Below, one piece after another: positions 1 to 11,500 of a stretch of 64,000 nt of DNA. The stretch lies in contig OY101116.1 of NCBI GenBank assembly GCA_956465555.1, positions 1,426,001-1,490,000 of the forward strand. Reading direction: 5' to 3'. The stretch is from Nitzschia sp. pyKryTriq1. Lineage: Eukaryota > Bacillariophyta > Bacillariophyceae > Bacillariales > Bacillariaceae. The notes beneath the pieces were generated by a model. The model did no database searches. It was given only the letters and a program-made list of their open reading frames with translations, and was not told the origin of the DNA. Numbering within the stretch: the first letter of the stretch is position 1; each line of letters begins with the position of its first letter. A program made the translations under genes and the position numbers.

Positions 1-251
1 TCGGGCTAAAGGACTAATTTGACTGTGGGTTAACCGTTTCACGTTTCACACCGAAGCACGGATTTCGCGCGATGGAATTTTGGCGATATCAGCATCTCAA
101 AAATTACTACCTTGGCGATAACCATACTCTGTACTCTCTCTGAGCCTCCATTGATCAATTCTTTCATACAGAAAGTAGAACAAGCGTCTATCCTTGCGTA
201 GTTGGCAGCAGTTTATTTTTTGAGTGATTTCTTGAGACGATATTTAGGTAT

Positions 252-512
252 ATGTCGGCTTTGGATTACTATTTTCGAGGTGGAAATGATGATGAGGATG
301 CATCCGACTACGCATCTGAGGACGAAGAAGATGCTGTAGCAGCCTTTCTCACACATGATGATGACTCGGCTCATGATTATATACATCCAGCACAAGCCCA
401 TGGTGGCGGTGGAATTGTTGCTAGGGCTGTATCACTGCTCGCTGGTTCATTTGACAATGAATCTACAATTTTTCATGGAAAAGAAGCGGAGCCCGAAGAC
501 CATTTTATGTAG
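252..512 (+). CDS. Uncertain short acidic ORF
   Basis: An ATG-started ORF of 86 codons. Its first 40 residues are very acidic (runs of Asp and Glu) and it then has a Gly-rich stretch. I recognise no family. It runs towards, and overlaps by 40 bp, the end of the transposase relic on the other strand, so it could be the N-terminal scrap of another mobile-element protein, a small real gene, or chance. Nothing else was seen in bases 1-251. Confidence 0.2.
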   Translation: MSALDYYFRGGNDDEDASDYASEDEEDAVAAFLTHDDDSAHDYIHPAQAHGGGGIVARAVSLLAGSFDNESTIFHGKEAEPEDHFM

Positions 513-1249
513 TGCGATTTCCTTGCAAAGCCTCCAAGATGCATCCTTTGCTGGTCCCCCTTGTCGACCCCAAACATGTACCGGTGGTATTCCTTCAGCG
601 GATGCGGTACTTTCAGTTGTTTACACACATTCTGCCCCTCGCGTCTTTGGGTGTCCTCCAATTGCGTGTTCAATAGAGTCGAGACGCAATTCACTACTCG
701 GTTATCTCGCCATTGAACCAACAAGACTTCATTTACCTTGCTCCGGTCGGCTGTAGCCGGCATACCAACCAAATGAGCCAACCAATCGATACGGTATCGT
801 TGTCCATTCTTCTTGTTTGGACATTCCTTGACAACTCCAACCAGGTGGCCCGAAATACCGTCGATCGGCCGGCTATCAGTGGAAAAAAGGAAAGAAGATC
901 CTAAAAGTTTTCGTTGGGCAAACCGGGCACGGGACCTTTTACCAGTGGCCTTCTGCACCGGTTGCTGGTCGATTTCCATGCTCATACCCATTGCTCCAAC
1001 TTCGCCAACGACGATGGGCGAGGTATCGGCAGATACTTGAAGGATGTCGTCCGCTGGAGGCGGCTCGTCGGCCATGTCCGTGTCGGTGGGAGGAATTGTC
1101 GTGTTTTTGGTCACAATTGTTAAATTACCATTCGGAGGTGTTGTGTCCTCCTGAAACAAAGCACGGATGAACCAAAATTGATGCTTGCATGAATAATCAA
1201 CAAGAAAGTACATACAAAAATAATAATGAAGGCTTGAAGACAGGGTCAA
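473..1249 (-). pseudogene. PiggyBac-like (DDE_Tnp_1_7) transposase relic
   Basis: The reading frame ends in a stretch typical of the C-terminal half of piggyBac-family transposases: WRDNRVVNCVSTL, then a P-x-x-x-x-Y-H-R-Y-M block, then GVDKGDQQRM and GGFARKSHYIKW. The GVDxxD Asp corresponds to the last catalytic Asp of the family. The blocks that normally carry the earlier catalytic Asp residues are absent, and homology stops abruptly at the KW motif, followed by unrelated residues and a stop at 473. The upstream part, from about 1152, follows a plausible 3' splice site (tttcag). It is low-complexity, then has a short beta-rich segment. With one catalytic Asp and no intact domain, this is a truncated copy or domesticated fragment. 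No inverted termini were identified. Confidence 0.6.
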
Positions 1250-1702
1250 TGATGAGTTAGTTTGTAAAAGAGGATGTACTGAAATAGTCCCAGAATAACT
1301 ACAGTACCATAAAGTATGAAGTTGTTGTCCGTTTATGTTCTACTCTTCCCGATTGAAAAACAACCACTAAAACTGTCGACGAAGCAACAAGCAACGTCTG
1401 AAGAAAATGCTACTGGCAAAGTAACATCTAACAGCATCGTTACATTCTTGTTGTGAGTGTATGCGGTGCCTTACATTGTGGCTTGGATGCCATTTTTCTT
1501 CGAAGATCGACGGGGTCTACAATACGTAATAACTTCGCCCCTTCTAAGATGGTACCAGTATGAGGATAAAAGTAGGAACAGCGATCCCTCGCTCAAGAGT
1601 GTCGAATGATCGAAAGCGATACTATGGTTCGTGGATGGCTATGGTGCTCGTCTTCGCGCTTTCGATGATTCAATTTCGGGATGCTGCTTTCGTCTCAAAG
1701 AA
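1250..1702. other. Intergenic, with membrane-anchor-like frame at its end
   Basis: No independent gene is seen. From ATG 1560 to the TGA at 1704-1706 there is an open frame, different from that of the sulfotransferase ORF, encoding a basic N-terminus followed by a short hydrophobic segment (MAMVLVFALSMI). It may be the real N-terminus of the next gene; see findings. Confidence 0.4.
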
Positions 1703-3079
1703 ATGATGACCTCTACTACACCAGCACCACGGAACAAAGACAAAGACAATGGCGATGGTACTCCAAGCGTACTTGTACTCGAACCCTTTGCCACTAGAGG
1801 AGCACCAGTGGTGGACAGGAATACAACCAAAAAGAACCTCATATTTCACATCGGGCCTCCCAAAACTGGTAGCACCACCATTCAGTGTCTGATGCGAGAG
1901 CAAGAATTTACATTGTTGCGCCAGGACGGGTACAGTCTCATGGAAACAGAAGCGTGTCGACCAAAAGGACATGGGAAGCTCGAAGTTAGTCCTCTCGTCG
2001 GCAACGGCTATTTGCCCAAGTGCCTTCAGAAGGTAGATGGGTGGTACGCAGCACGACTTCGTACTATTCATCAGGAGACCGCAGCATCCATCGCTCCACC
2101 GCCGGATTGTTGGGTGGAGTATTTACAACTGATCAACCAACAATATGAAGCTGGGAATCACGTGATACTTTCCAATGAAAACATCGCCTCAAAGTTGGAA
2201 TATAGCTCTTTGGATTTGATCGTCGAGGATTTGGCCGGGCGCTTTGACATTCATTTCGTGGCCGTATATCGTCACTACTTTGACTGGATTGCTTCGTTTT
2301 ACAACCAAGAATTCAAGAAAATTTGGACAAAGAGACGAAAATTTGGGGAGTGGCAAGGGCGAACGAAACGAGCCATGGCGATGCCACGCATCATCGAATA
2401 TGCCTTGGAAGCGGTGGCAAAAGGAAAACGAGGAGAATTGGATCAATTGATTCCCATCTACAAATCAAAAGCCGACAACATCCGCTTTACTGTTCTGGAT
2501 ATGCATCACGGGGACAAAGAACTGACAACATCACAATCAGCTCGGACGTCATCTGCGACTACTCCCACACTTGAAATTGACTTTTTCTGCAATGCTGTGC
2601 CTGGAATGCTTCGAATGTGTGGTCACTTCTTGTCAGCTGCCAACCTCCAAGAGAAACGTAAGAATCCCTCTTCACGCGGAGTAATTGCGTATGATCGAGT
2701 AGTTACAGCAGCATATGCTCGTGGATGGATCAAACCAAACGTATCCAGGACAACGGCCGCTCTTGCTGCCCGTACTTTCCATTTGAAGACACTCAATGCC
2801 TCTTCAACCGCAGGCTTGCCCCAGATATGCCCGTCGGATCAGGAACTGCGAGTGCTTTGGGATCGGTCACTGCTGTATGCTCAGCGGATCTTTCCCTCAG
2901 TGGAACAAGCCCCCGACAACCTTGAGAAACATTTACAGAGAGGTTGGGATCGTACGATCGCTAAGCAAACTCTATGTGATGTGGATGTAGAACTCGTGCT
3001 CTTGGACCCCCGCTGGGAAGAATTTTTCAAAACGATCACTCCAAAGACTCGTCAAGACGAGCTGTGGGACACGTATTAG
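1703..3079 (+). CDS. Sulfotransferase-family protein (PAPS-dependent)
   Basis: About 458 residues from the first ATG in this frame (1703); an in-frame GTG lies at 1631. The conserved segment FHIGPPKTGSTTIQ, about 50 residues in, is the 5'-phosphosulfate-binding loop of PAPS-dependent sulfotransferases. VYRHYFDWIASFYNQ fits the 3'-phosphate-binding block with its Arg and Ser. Such enzymes transfer sulfate from PAPS to sugars, proteins or lipids, often in the Golgi. The acceptor cannot be told from sequence. The Golgi class are usually type II membrane proteins, but no anchor is in this frame; one lies just upstream in another frame. The C-terminal 200 residues are divergent. It is convergent with the repeat protein downstream. 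Confidence 0.72.
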   Translation: MMTSTTPAPRNKDKDNGDGTPSVLVLEPFATRGAPVVDRNTTKKNLIFHIGPPKTGSTTIQCLMREQEFTLLRQDGYSLMETEACRPKGHGKLEVSPLVGNGYLPKCLQKVDGWYAARLRTIHQETAASIAPPPDCWVEYLQLINQQYEAGNHVILSNENIASKLEYSSLDLIVEDLAGRFDIHFVAVYRHYFDWIASFYNQEFKKIWTKRRKFGEWQGRTKRAMAMPRIIEYALEAVAKGKRGELDQLIPIYKSKADNIRFTVLDMHHGDKELTTSQSARTSSATTPTLEIDFFCNAVPGMLRMCGHFLSAANLQEKRKNPSSRGVIAYDRVVTAAYARGWIKPNVSRTTAALAARTFHLKTLNASSTAGLPQICPSDQELRVLWDRSLLYAQRIFPSVEQAPDNLEKHLQRGWDRTIAKQTLCDVDVELVLLDPRWEEFFKTITPKTRQDELWDTY

Positions 3080-3543
3080 CGTCATGTGTTGTTGATACAT
3101 CATTTTCTACTAGCAGTTTCAGTGTCAATGGAATTGTTCGATGGGATCATCGAGTCGTAGAAACCTCTTGGTTTTTTATTTCAATGAAGAATACTCGACA
3201 ATACAGCGTGCAGCATTGTTGGCGCCAGGCATATAGTAGCCGACGATTCGAAGCCGGCATTGCCATTCGGATCAAAAGTCTCCCTGCTTAGTCTAAAATA
3301 TACCCATAAGAATACAATCAGTACATGGTACATTACCGCTCGAAACCCCCAGCCATCCCAATACATCGTCAGGTTTGGTGGTGATCGCAATCCGTTTTAG
3401 CTAGGAGTATTGGCTTTCCCAGCTCGTCACACTATACTACGAATAGCTAGAACTCATATTTCGCCGCAGCTATAATACAACTCGAGTGAATGGATGGGGC
3501 ACAAAATTGCATCGTGGCTAGTATAGGGCAGTCAATACGAATA
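3080..3543. other. Intergenic, convergent 3' region
   Basis: This lies between the stop codons of two convergent genes. No ORF with coding character, repeat or RNA gene was seen. It presumably holds both 3' UTRs. Confidence 0.5.
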
Positions 3544-4888
3544 CTATAGATCGAACAAACGTGCCGGAGACTGCTGTGGTACGTAGGATACATGGAATTC
3601 ACGGACATTGCCCGGTGGAACTCGAGCACTCAACAATCGACCAGGTTCATCGGGAATCTTGACGTGAAGCGTGGTACCGGGGGCAGCCCCGGGTGGGACT
3701 TGTACCAATAATAGTTTTTGTTGGTTGTGTGCAGGAGACGGCTGTTGTGGTCGTTGTTGATGGTAATAGTCGCTCATTGCGGGAGAATACGGTTCTTGTC
3801 GTTGTGGTTGTGGTTGGTGATGATGATGGTGGTGATGATGCTGGGACGAAAAGTACGCTGCGGGAGAGTTGAGAATGGAGGACGATGCCGGAGTCAGTGG
3901 CTCTTCTGGATCGTATTGAACGTGAAATTCACTACAGTCGGGAGGAACCACCGCCGCTACCAAACGATTCTCGCCAGGAATTTGCACGTGAATAGTACTG
4001 CCAGGAACGGTACCAGGAGGGACCACCACTTTGACCAACCTCATACCGGAATGGCTCGTAACACTACACGTAGGTTTGTGGTTGACGCTTGATGCAGCAG
4101 CAGAATGATGGCTCGATCGGGGTGCTGCAACCGGTGAATATCGCGATGGTGGGTGGTGTGATGGGAAATCGTCGTCCAAGCATTGTGAAAAGGGAGGAGG
4201 AGGGCTGGAAGGAGGGGACGCCATTGCCGTCACATCTACATAATTGCTGCTGACAGGATACGCTTGAGCATATGGCATTGGTAATTGTTGTTGAGGCGAC
4301 GGTGGACTGGATGGTTTAGCAGGAAGGGACATAGGAGTGGCCATGGTTGGCGCGGATGGGGCAGGTGGTGCTGACGGAGCAGGTGGTGCTTTGACATAAA
4401 AAATGGAACCTGGCCGTGACCCTTGTGGAACCTCGGCCTTGATGAGTCGTCCATTCCCATCAGGATGTGCGACGTGAATTGTCTGGCCTCCAACGACTCC
4501 AGCAGGAACAGTTACTGTAATAGAAAAGTGCGTCAATATGAGTTATTCAAGTCGAAAATAATGACAACACGAGCAATACCAACAGCAATAGCAATTGCTG
4601 GTGTACCGGTACTGATCAGCGTTGATGCCACGTACCTGATATGAGTTGGCCATCAGATGCATTGCCATTGTTGTTATCATTGGCTTGATATTGCAGCGGG
4701 GAGCTTGGATAGTGACTACTGAGGGGAGAAGGATGTGAAAGAGTCGCAGAGCCTGCCGCAAGGGCGTTTCCTGCTGTCTTCACATACGTGCGTCGTTGCC
4801 CAGGATAACCAGAGATCTCGTCCGACGACGCTTGCTGCTCGTAGGCGGTCTTGGGATCGATCCAGGAAGGTGGGAGGCAGCAAAACAT
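3544..4888 (-). CDS. Pro-rich protein with three VPxG..PG repeat modules
   Basis: Two exons: 4888-4636 and 4514-3544, with a 121-bp intron 4635-4515 (GTACGT..ACAG). The join makes a Val codon and gives about 407 residues. Exon 1 starts MFCCLPPSW, with Cys residues that could be acylated. Exon 2 has three related modules of about 40-45 residues, each with a VPxGxxxGxT(I/L)HV half and a second VPxG/VPPx half ending in FHV or FYV, separated by Pro/Ser/His/Gln-rich linkers with a His run. The modules look like small beta units. I cannot assign a biochemical function. There is no signal peptide or membrane segment, so it is probably cytosolic or membrane-tethered through the N-terminal Cys pair. 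Confidence 0.7.
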
Positions 4889-5389
4889 TGTCTTGTCGTT
4901 TCTTATAGTAGTCTAGTCAGCCGATGTATCGTGCCAAGAGAAGTAAGAGTTGGAGTACAAGTAAGTAATGGGGGTTTCCGACGATGGTGGGCGACTGGTG
5001 AGTGGTCCCGGTACAAAAGTGGTGGGAAAAAGAGGAGCCGAAAGATCAAAATCGCCAAATTAAATTCGAAACTTTAGCGATCCAGCGGTCCGACTGATTG
5101 GATTCAAAATTACCGTTAAGTGACAGTTTCGATTGGAACGTCTTGCCTTGACGCCGCCAAAACTCACACTCACTCTCAAAACAGACTACAACTGCAACCA
5201 ACGCGCCAAGCGCAAAAGGCGAGATCACCATGATGATGATGACCGCGCGTCGCTGGCTGCTCGCTCTGATGCTCCCACACGTCGCACGCTCTACCGGTAC
5301 AGTATGTACTGTATTTGAACACCCCAAACATGTCACAGACCTCTCGTTCCATTTACTTCACATAACTGAAAGAGCATAGCATCAAGAAA
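4889..5389. promoter_or_regulatory. Divergent intergenic region
   Basis: This lies between two divergently transcribed genes, so it should hold both promoters. An AG-rich stretch (about 5020-5060) and the word TACCGGTACAGTA near 5293 are visible. No gene was seen. Confidence 0.4.
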
Positions 5390-6031
5390 ATGAGTCAACG
5401 AAAAGCATGGAACGAAGCCATGAGGTCTGCGGCCGGGGCGCAGGCGTTGCCTCCAGGATTGCAACCAAAAAACACAAAACGAAGATCGGATCGGCGGAAA
5501 AAACAAGATCGACGAGACAAAGCTCGAAAAGTGCTTGGCGTCGGTGGCCCCGAGAGCAAGGAAATTTTAGCAGCTGCTTGGATGGATGCATTGGAGGACA
5601 TTCATCCTTCTGGCGCTGGTGGCGGCGGCGAAGACGATGATAGCTACGATGAATTGGATGAACTTGAAAACGACAAGAAAAAAAGGAGCCGAACCGGATC
5701 GTCCAAGAAGGCGCAGTCGGGAGTTCTTCCCAAACGTTTCAAACCGCGTTCGGTGGCAAGCGTTTTAACGGAAGAGTTTAGTCGATTTGATGGGGTGGCG
5801 AAACCTTGGCTCGATAGTGAGGCGCGGAGGCGAGGGCAGCGGCCTCCCACTCGAAAGTTTTGCCCAGTGACTGGCATGGAAGGCATTTACACAGAGCCAA
5901 AGACGGGGCTTCCTTATGCCAATCTGAAAGCTCTTGAACAAATCAACGAACGACCTCCTCCCTGGATGACGTTGGGAGGTTCACTGGCTTACCACGAATG
6001 CGTGAAGAGTATTCGCGACGATGAGTTCTAG
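5390..6031 (+). CDS. YL1_C-domain nuclear protein (INO80C/VPS72-like)
   Basis: 213 residues, single exon, ATG in context aaaATGAGT. The N-terminal third is Lys/Arg-rich (a likely nuclear signal), then an acidic Asp/Glu patch. From about residue 155 there is a clear YL1 C-terminal domain: RKFCPVTGMEGIYTEPKTG followed by LPYANLKALEQI. This short domain occurs in subunits of the INO80 and SWR1 chromatin remodellers (Ies6/INO80C and VPS72/YL1) and binds the remodeller scaffold. Its small size and C-terminal position favour an Ies6/INO80C-like subunit over full-length VPS72, but I cannot decide. Confidence 0.8.
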   Translation: MSQRKAWNEAMRSAAGAQALPPGLQPKNTKRRSDRRKKQDRRDKARKVLGVGGPESKEILAAAWMDALEDIHPSGAGGGGEDDDSYDELDELENDKKKRSRTGSSKKAQSGVLPKRFKPRSVASVLTEEFSRFDGVAKPWLDSEARRRGQRPPTRKFCPVTGMEGIYTEPKTGLPYANLKALEQINERPPPWMTLGGSLAYHECVKSIRDDEF

Positions 6032-6913
6032 CTAGAGCAACTCGTATCTGATGGGTACCGTGTGTGCAGTCATTGGAGCCCTTGTGTGGCGTCGGCGAAT
6101 ATCCCTATTCGAGCAATTTTTAATGCGATTGCCTTGACCTCAAAGGCATACATACAATTGAGAGACAGTCGGCGGCTTGCTGTTTACCATATGCATCGAG
6201 TTCGCGATTTTGAGAATTTGATTTCCTACTATCAGAGTGTCGAGACTAGGAATTGGCAGCTTGCTACTAGATGTGGTCTCCATATGTTGCCCCATACGAT
6301 TTTGTGCTGCCCAAATATATACGAATACTGCAATGTTTATCTGACCTCAGACTTCCATGCAGGAGAGAACAGGACCCACCAACCAGCCACTCTATAGCTG
6401 CAAATCGATGCGAGTAGTTTCTCAAATGTGGCCACTGAGTAGACTGGCGACTCTATTATAGGAGCAATGTTTTGAAATTTGAGAAAGTAGTCTACTTACC
6501 GGTAGGTCTACTCTAGAGATAGTACGAGTAGGAGATGACCCGCGATTTAGTCGTTCATGAGCATGACGATTTTCTTCAGTCGACGACGAGATTTGATTTT
6601 TATTTTCCTTCATTCATGGTGACGTCATAGACTTTTCCTTTCCGTCCGTAGAAAGCTGGTAAGTTTTCTACGTGAGCCAATGGCTCCCAAAACTGCCGAC
6701 TGCTGCCACCCGCATCCCGGTATGTACATCATCGAGAGTCGAGACCACTCTCGATGAGACCTTCGACGATGATGATGGAACGATGACGAATGACGACAAT
6801 ACTGGTACTTGTAATAACCGACAGCAACAACACTCCTTTTGGAATTTCATTGCGGTGTCAGGTTGGCCTCGTCTGCTCATCTTCAAACTCTTCAAACCAT
6901 AGTTGATTCAATC
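6032..6913. other. Intergenic, 5' region of DMT transporter gene
   Basis: Several short ORFs occur here but none has recognisable homology or convincing composition. Nothing else was identified. Confidence 0.4.
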
Positions 6914-8350
6914 ATGAGGCTATTTCTTCTGGGATGTGTTCACTTGGCACTCCTTCGATACAACCATGCGTTCACGCCGGGTGCAGCGACAGCGCAAAGG
7001 GTGAAGGTGGACAGCCCAGTACTCGTGCATCGGCGCTACGAGCACCCAGCTACCCGAATATCTCCAGCTGTACCCAACAAGACGCTTTCCAGATTTGTAT
7101 CGCTCCCTTCTACCAGCTCGGACCTGGAAGAAACAGATAAATCCAAGGCCGCCAAAGCAGACAAGCTACTTGGGATTCTAGTTCTTTTGACAGTCCCAAT
7201 TTCGTGGGGCACCTACGTGCCCGTTGTCAGATATCTTTATGCAATCCAGCCTCCTGTCCCGGGATTTGTATTTTCAGCATGCTACTACGCACTGGCGGCT
7301 CTTACTACGTCATCTCTGGCGTTTTGGCAAAGTCGAAACACAAAAAGCGACCAGCCGGACAACAACGCACAAGAGAAGGCATCTACTGGCATGCCGATAG
7401 TTGCAGGAGTTGAGCTTGGAGCTTATCTATTCATCGCAAATTGCCTGCAAGTGATTGGACTTCGCACAGTTGAATCCGACCGAGCCGGATTCTTGGTCCA
7501 GCTAACAACAGTCATGGTACCGTTTGTGGAAGCTCTTTTTGCTGGGAATCTGGCTAAGGTTCCTGTACGGACATGGTTTGCTTGCGTTTTCGCATTTATT
7601 GGTCTATTTGTGATGGGTCTGGATGGAAGAATCGTGTCCGATCCCATTTCCGCATTCGTCACGGCCCTCTCCTCTTTCAATCAAGGTGACCTTCTGATTA
7701 TCGGAGCAGCCATTCTCTATACCTTGCATGTGGTTCGGCTCGGGGCCTACGCCAGGCAAACCACGCCGATGAAGCTTGCTGCCTCAAAGGCAACCGCCGA
7801 GACAATTTTCAGCATAGTTTTAGTCGGAGGTCTGACCGCTTTATCGTCTGTTCTGGGAGAGCAGACTGGCTTGCTGGGTTTTGCGTCCAGCACAGGAAAA
7901 GAAATATTGACTTTTTTCGCATCTTTCCGGGAGGGTCTATCAACAGGAAGCTTGTCACCATCTGTGCTTTTGCCTGCTGTTGGTGCTGTGCTCTGGACAG
8001 GATGGGTGACGTGTGCATACACGATATATGCGCAATCCTTTGGACAATCAAGAGTGACACCTACAAATGCAAACCTAATCTACACTTTTCAGCCTATCTT
8101 TACGGCGCTCTTCGGCTGGTTGCTCCTCGGAGAGACCATGGGCCCATCTGGTTTTCTGGGAGGAGCCATCATCGCCTCTTCTGTCTACGTGGTTGCTTCA
8201 GCAAATCTTGGGGACAACGAAGCAACTACAGACGGTGACATGACTGAGAATGGCCATCAGAAGCAGAGCTTCATAAGCGATGACACTTCCAATGCGGCCG
8301 ACAAACTGTTTCCGACGGAAAGCAGTGAGCAGAAGACTCCCCGTGCCTAA
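6914..8350 (+). CDS. Plastid-targeted EamA/DMT-family transporter
   Basis: 478 residues, single exon. The ATG at 6914 gives a hydrophobic signal peptide ending RYNHAFTPGAA. The AFTP site matches the ASAFAP-type plastid signal of diatoms (Phe right after cleavage), followed by a Ser/Arg-rich transit region. From about residue 80 a multi-pass membrane protein follows, with two EamA-like halves: LVLLTVPISWGTYVPVVRYL in the first, and TPTNANLIYTFQPIFTALFG with WLLLGETMGPSGFLGG in the second. DMT carriers move small organic solutes; the substrate is unknown. The hydrophilic C-terminus is Ser/Thr/Asp-rich. A paralogue lies at 16867-18399 on the other strand. Export across a plastid membrane is an inference from the leader. 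Confidence 0.8.
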   Translation: MRLFLLGCVHLALLRYNHAFTPGAATAQRVKVDSPVLVHRRYEHPATRISPAVPNKTLSRFVSLPSTSSDLEETDKSKAAKADKLLGILVLLTVPISWGTYVPVVRYLYAIQPPVPGFVFSACYYALAALTTSSLAFWQSRNTKSDQPDNNAQEKASTGMPIVAGVELGAYLFIANCLQVIGLRTVESDRAGFLVQLTTVMVPFVEALFAGNLAKVPVRTWFACVFAFIGLFVMGLDGRIVSDPISAFVTALSSFNQGDLLIIGAAILYTLHVVRLGAYARQTTPMKLAASKATAETIFSIVLVGGLTALSSVLGEQTGLLGFASSTGKEILTFFASFREGLSTGSLSPSVLLPAVGAVLWTGWVTCAYTIYAQSFGQSRVTPTNANLIYTFQPIFTALFGWLLLGETMGPSGFLGGAIIASSVYVVASANLGDNEATTDGDMTENGHQKQSFISDDTSNAADKLFPTESSEQKTPRA

Positions 8351-8508
8351 TAATTGTCTTGCTCCGAATCGGATAAGTGTACAGCGACGAAAGTCTAATT
8401 TTCCATATGCAGGGCCAATGAATCGTGCACCAGCTCTCTGGAATGATTTAATTTTCCGATGGAGTAGGACAAGAAACAAGCTCCAATTCATCCGGGTCAT
8501 GCTTCACC

Positions 8509-11500
8509 TTATTTTATTTCAGATTCCGTCACGGTATCGCGTTCTCCAGCGAAATCTACCCTCTTGTGGCCTGATTCGGACTGTTTGTTGATCGGCGGAG
8601 CTCGTTCGAGATCAAGGTCGCCAGAACAATGCTCTGACCTTTCTTTAGTGGGCTTCTCCGCCCCGGCAGCCGGACTTCTCTCTGAGACGCCAAAATCATC
8701 TGCCGCCCCTGTCGCAAAGTCAGATGCGACTCCCATCCGAGAGGTGGTCATACGGAAATTTCCAAAGCTAGGTCTCGTTGGCTGTCGCTGGTGCCGTACC
8801 TTCATCATCAGCGGTACAAAAATAAACAGAAGCATAGACATGCAGCATGCAAATACCAAAGATACGCTCAGAAAGTATCGAGGCCCGACGCTGTCTTCTT
8901 CGATTAGAAACAAAACAGGTCCTGCCACAAGTAACAATTGAAGCCAACAAAACAGCGCCAATCCCAGCCCAGCGCTCTCGCTATATTCCTCGCCCCATCT
9001 CCGTGCCTTGTATGCCTCATAAACAGCGAGAAGCAAGATACAGAAGTTTATCCCGACCGTCAACCCCAGGAATGTCCAGCCAGCCGGGCCCATATTTCCG
9101 CATGTTCCATATAACTTCCAATCTTCTTCTTTAACAACTTTGATTTCATAGTTCATCGGATCCACCAATGTCCAGACGAGCATCAAAATGAAATTAAGCA
9201 CGAACTGAACGCTGAAGTGCGCAACGGCGCGCTTTGCCGAGACATTAGTACGTCGAAATGCCATGGCTCCGTCGGCTACTTGGTTGATTCGCCAGAGTTT
9301 GGCGAGCAGTGCCGAAATCACCAGGCTAAACCCCATACTTAAAAACCAAGCATTTGCCATGCAAGCAATGTCGTGTCCGCGAGCTGATAGTTCCTCCCAA
9401 CCAAGCAAGCTCCTGGAGAGAATAGACAGACCGATGACAAAAACACCGCCACAAATCGCCGAAAGGAAAATTGGCTGCATCATTTTTACTTCGTTCTTCT
9501 CTCGTCTCATGTGCACCCAAATTGCAAACGCGATGGATGTGCATGAGATGACTGCCACCATCGTAAACCCGACAATTCTAATAGAACCCTCCGTCGAGAA
9601 TTGTGGGGAATTGGATACGTCTTGAGACAATAGAAAAACAAGGTCTCGTCCCACACAACCGGGATAGTTGCCACCATCGACAACAGCAAACGACAAGGCT
9701 CCAGTAGCGACCCCTGCTTGTAGATCTTTCGCCGTCACAGTATAATTTATGGTGAAGCTTTGGTTGGGTTCCACTATGACTAACTTTGGCTTATCATCCG
9801 ATCCAAACACAGAAGCTGTCGTAATGGTAACCCAATCAGGCATGGATTTGAATGCGATTTGCACTGGAAATGCTTCACCATTTACAACGCTGACACTTTC
9901 CGGAATAATCTCATCGCCATCGCTTACTCCCGAGAAATTCAATTGAGGGGCAGACAGGATTACATTTTCCATGGCGGGACAATCAAAGCAGCTCTGGAAT
10001 TCCTTCACCCAGTACGATGCGGATGTACAGGAATCCTTGTTTTGGATGAAATCAAGTGCGGTAGTTGCGCTAGTGTCATTGACCAATCGCCCCTGGATAC
10101 TGGTATCGTAAGGTTCATCAGAGTGAACGACTTGCAGATACTCTCCGATGATACTCTGTATGAGATGGTCTCCAATGTCACTTGGTTCCTCGCCCTGAAT
10201 TAGTAGATCGTCACTCAAGATACTCGGAAACGGGTGGAAACCGCTGCACATCCAACTACTTGTTGCATATTTGTAGAGTTTCAGCCTTTCGACTGGAACA
10301 TACTCCTGCGTTTCCTTGTCTAGAATCTCAAGCATGACCAGCCTTGGGGCCTTCATTTCCGTATTGTAGGTGTAACGAAGCCCAGAGACTTGGAACAATC
10401 GATCGCCATTCGTGGCTACGTTGGATACAAAGGCAGCCTCTCTTGTTACCAATTCAAACAGTCTGTAAATTGTGACCCCGCTGATTGTCCCCGTACATTC
10501 CGTACTGGCAAAAGGGAGAGATGACCATATATCGGATACCTGAATCGTTGAATGATCAGCCAGAAGTTAGTCAAGAATAATTTGAATGAACCCGACAAAA
10601 GAAACACAAGAATGGCTACCGATACGTTGACTCACCCTTACAGGTCCCGCAGGCCAGCCCTCCCCGCGGATACCACCGGACTGGATGAATGAAAAATCAG
10701 CTCCAGTGTACCAGCGCAATGCATCTGTGTGTAGGTTGCCGATTGGACATTCTCCTCCAAAGCACGCACGAAAGTCGTCCAACCTTGCGATCGGCATGGC
10801 AACCGACAAACCTCGAACAGGATTGTTGAGCCGCGCCTCTTCTGCCAGTTCTCTCAGAAAAACCACATCTCGCCGCAGCTCGTCGTCCTTTGTCGAATTG
10901 GGGAAGCTCTCTAGGCTATGCTCCAAGAGGGTTAAACCAGAAACCTTTTCCCGGTCGTCTGTAAGAGAGATTCTTAGTTGACGAGCAATGTCGTCGTCAT
11001 CCTCATAACTGATGACCCAAACGTTATCCTTCCCGACCTGTCTTGGTTGCTCGTAGCTTTTGTCATGAGTCCGAATATTAACAAGTACCGCGGGTCCATG
11101 CTCAAATTCTAGCACCGTGTCAAGAAAAGGTTGAAAGGCTTCTGCATGGGTCTTTATTAGAACTGGGATCCAACATCTCTCATTCAAAGAAATTTCGTCA
11201 ACAGTTGTTCGATTTTTCTCCAAAACGTATGCGTCGTAGGGTGTAAAGGTCTCCAAACAGCCTTTCCCCCTGTTTTCATGATATATATAATTCAAGAGTG
11301 CCCTCGCGGCCGCCTCAGGTGGAAGAGATTTGACCGCCCCAGTCGAAATATATTGTTCTTGGACATAAATGATGGCAAGACCTGTAGCTTCATCGAAATG
11401 AACATTCTTGACGTACTGGCTCCAAGAGTTTGTCGTTTCAACAAACTTATTTCCGTGAATAGTCGGCCGAAAAGTCTCTGTTTGAAGACCTGAAAGATCT

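Noticed and set aside
713-1123. Plus-strand ORFs over the transposase relic
   Set aside because: They are complementary to the piggyBac-like frame and have no recognisable content.
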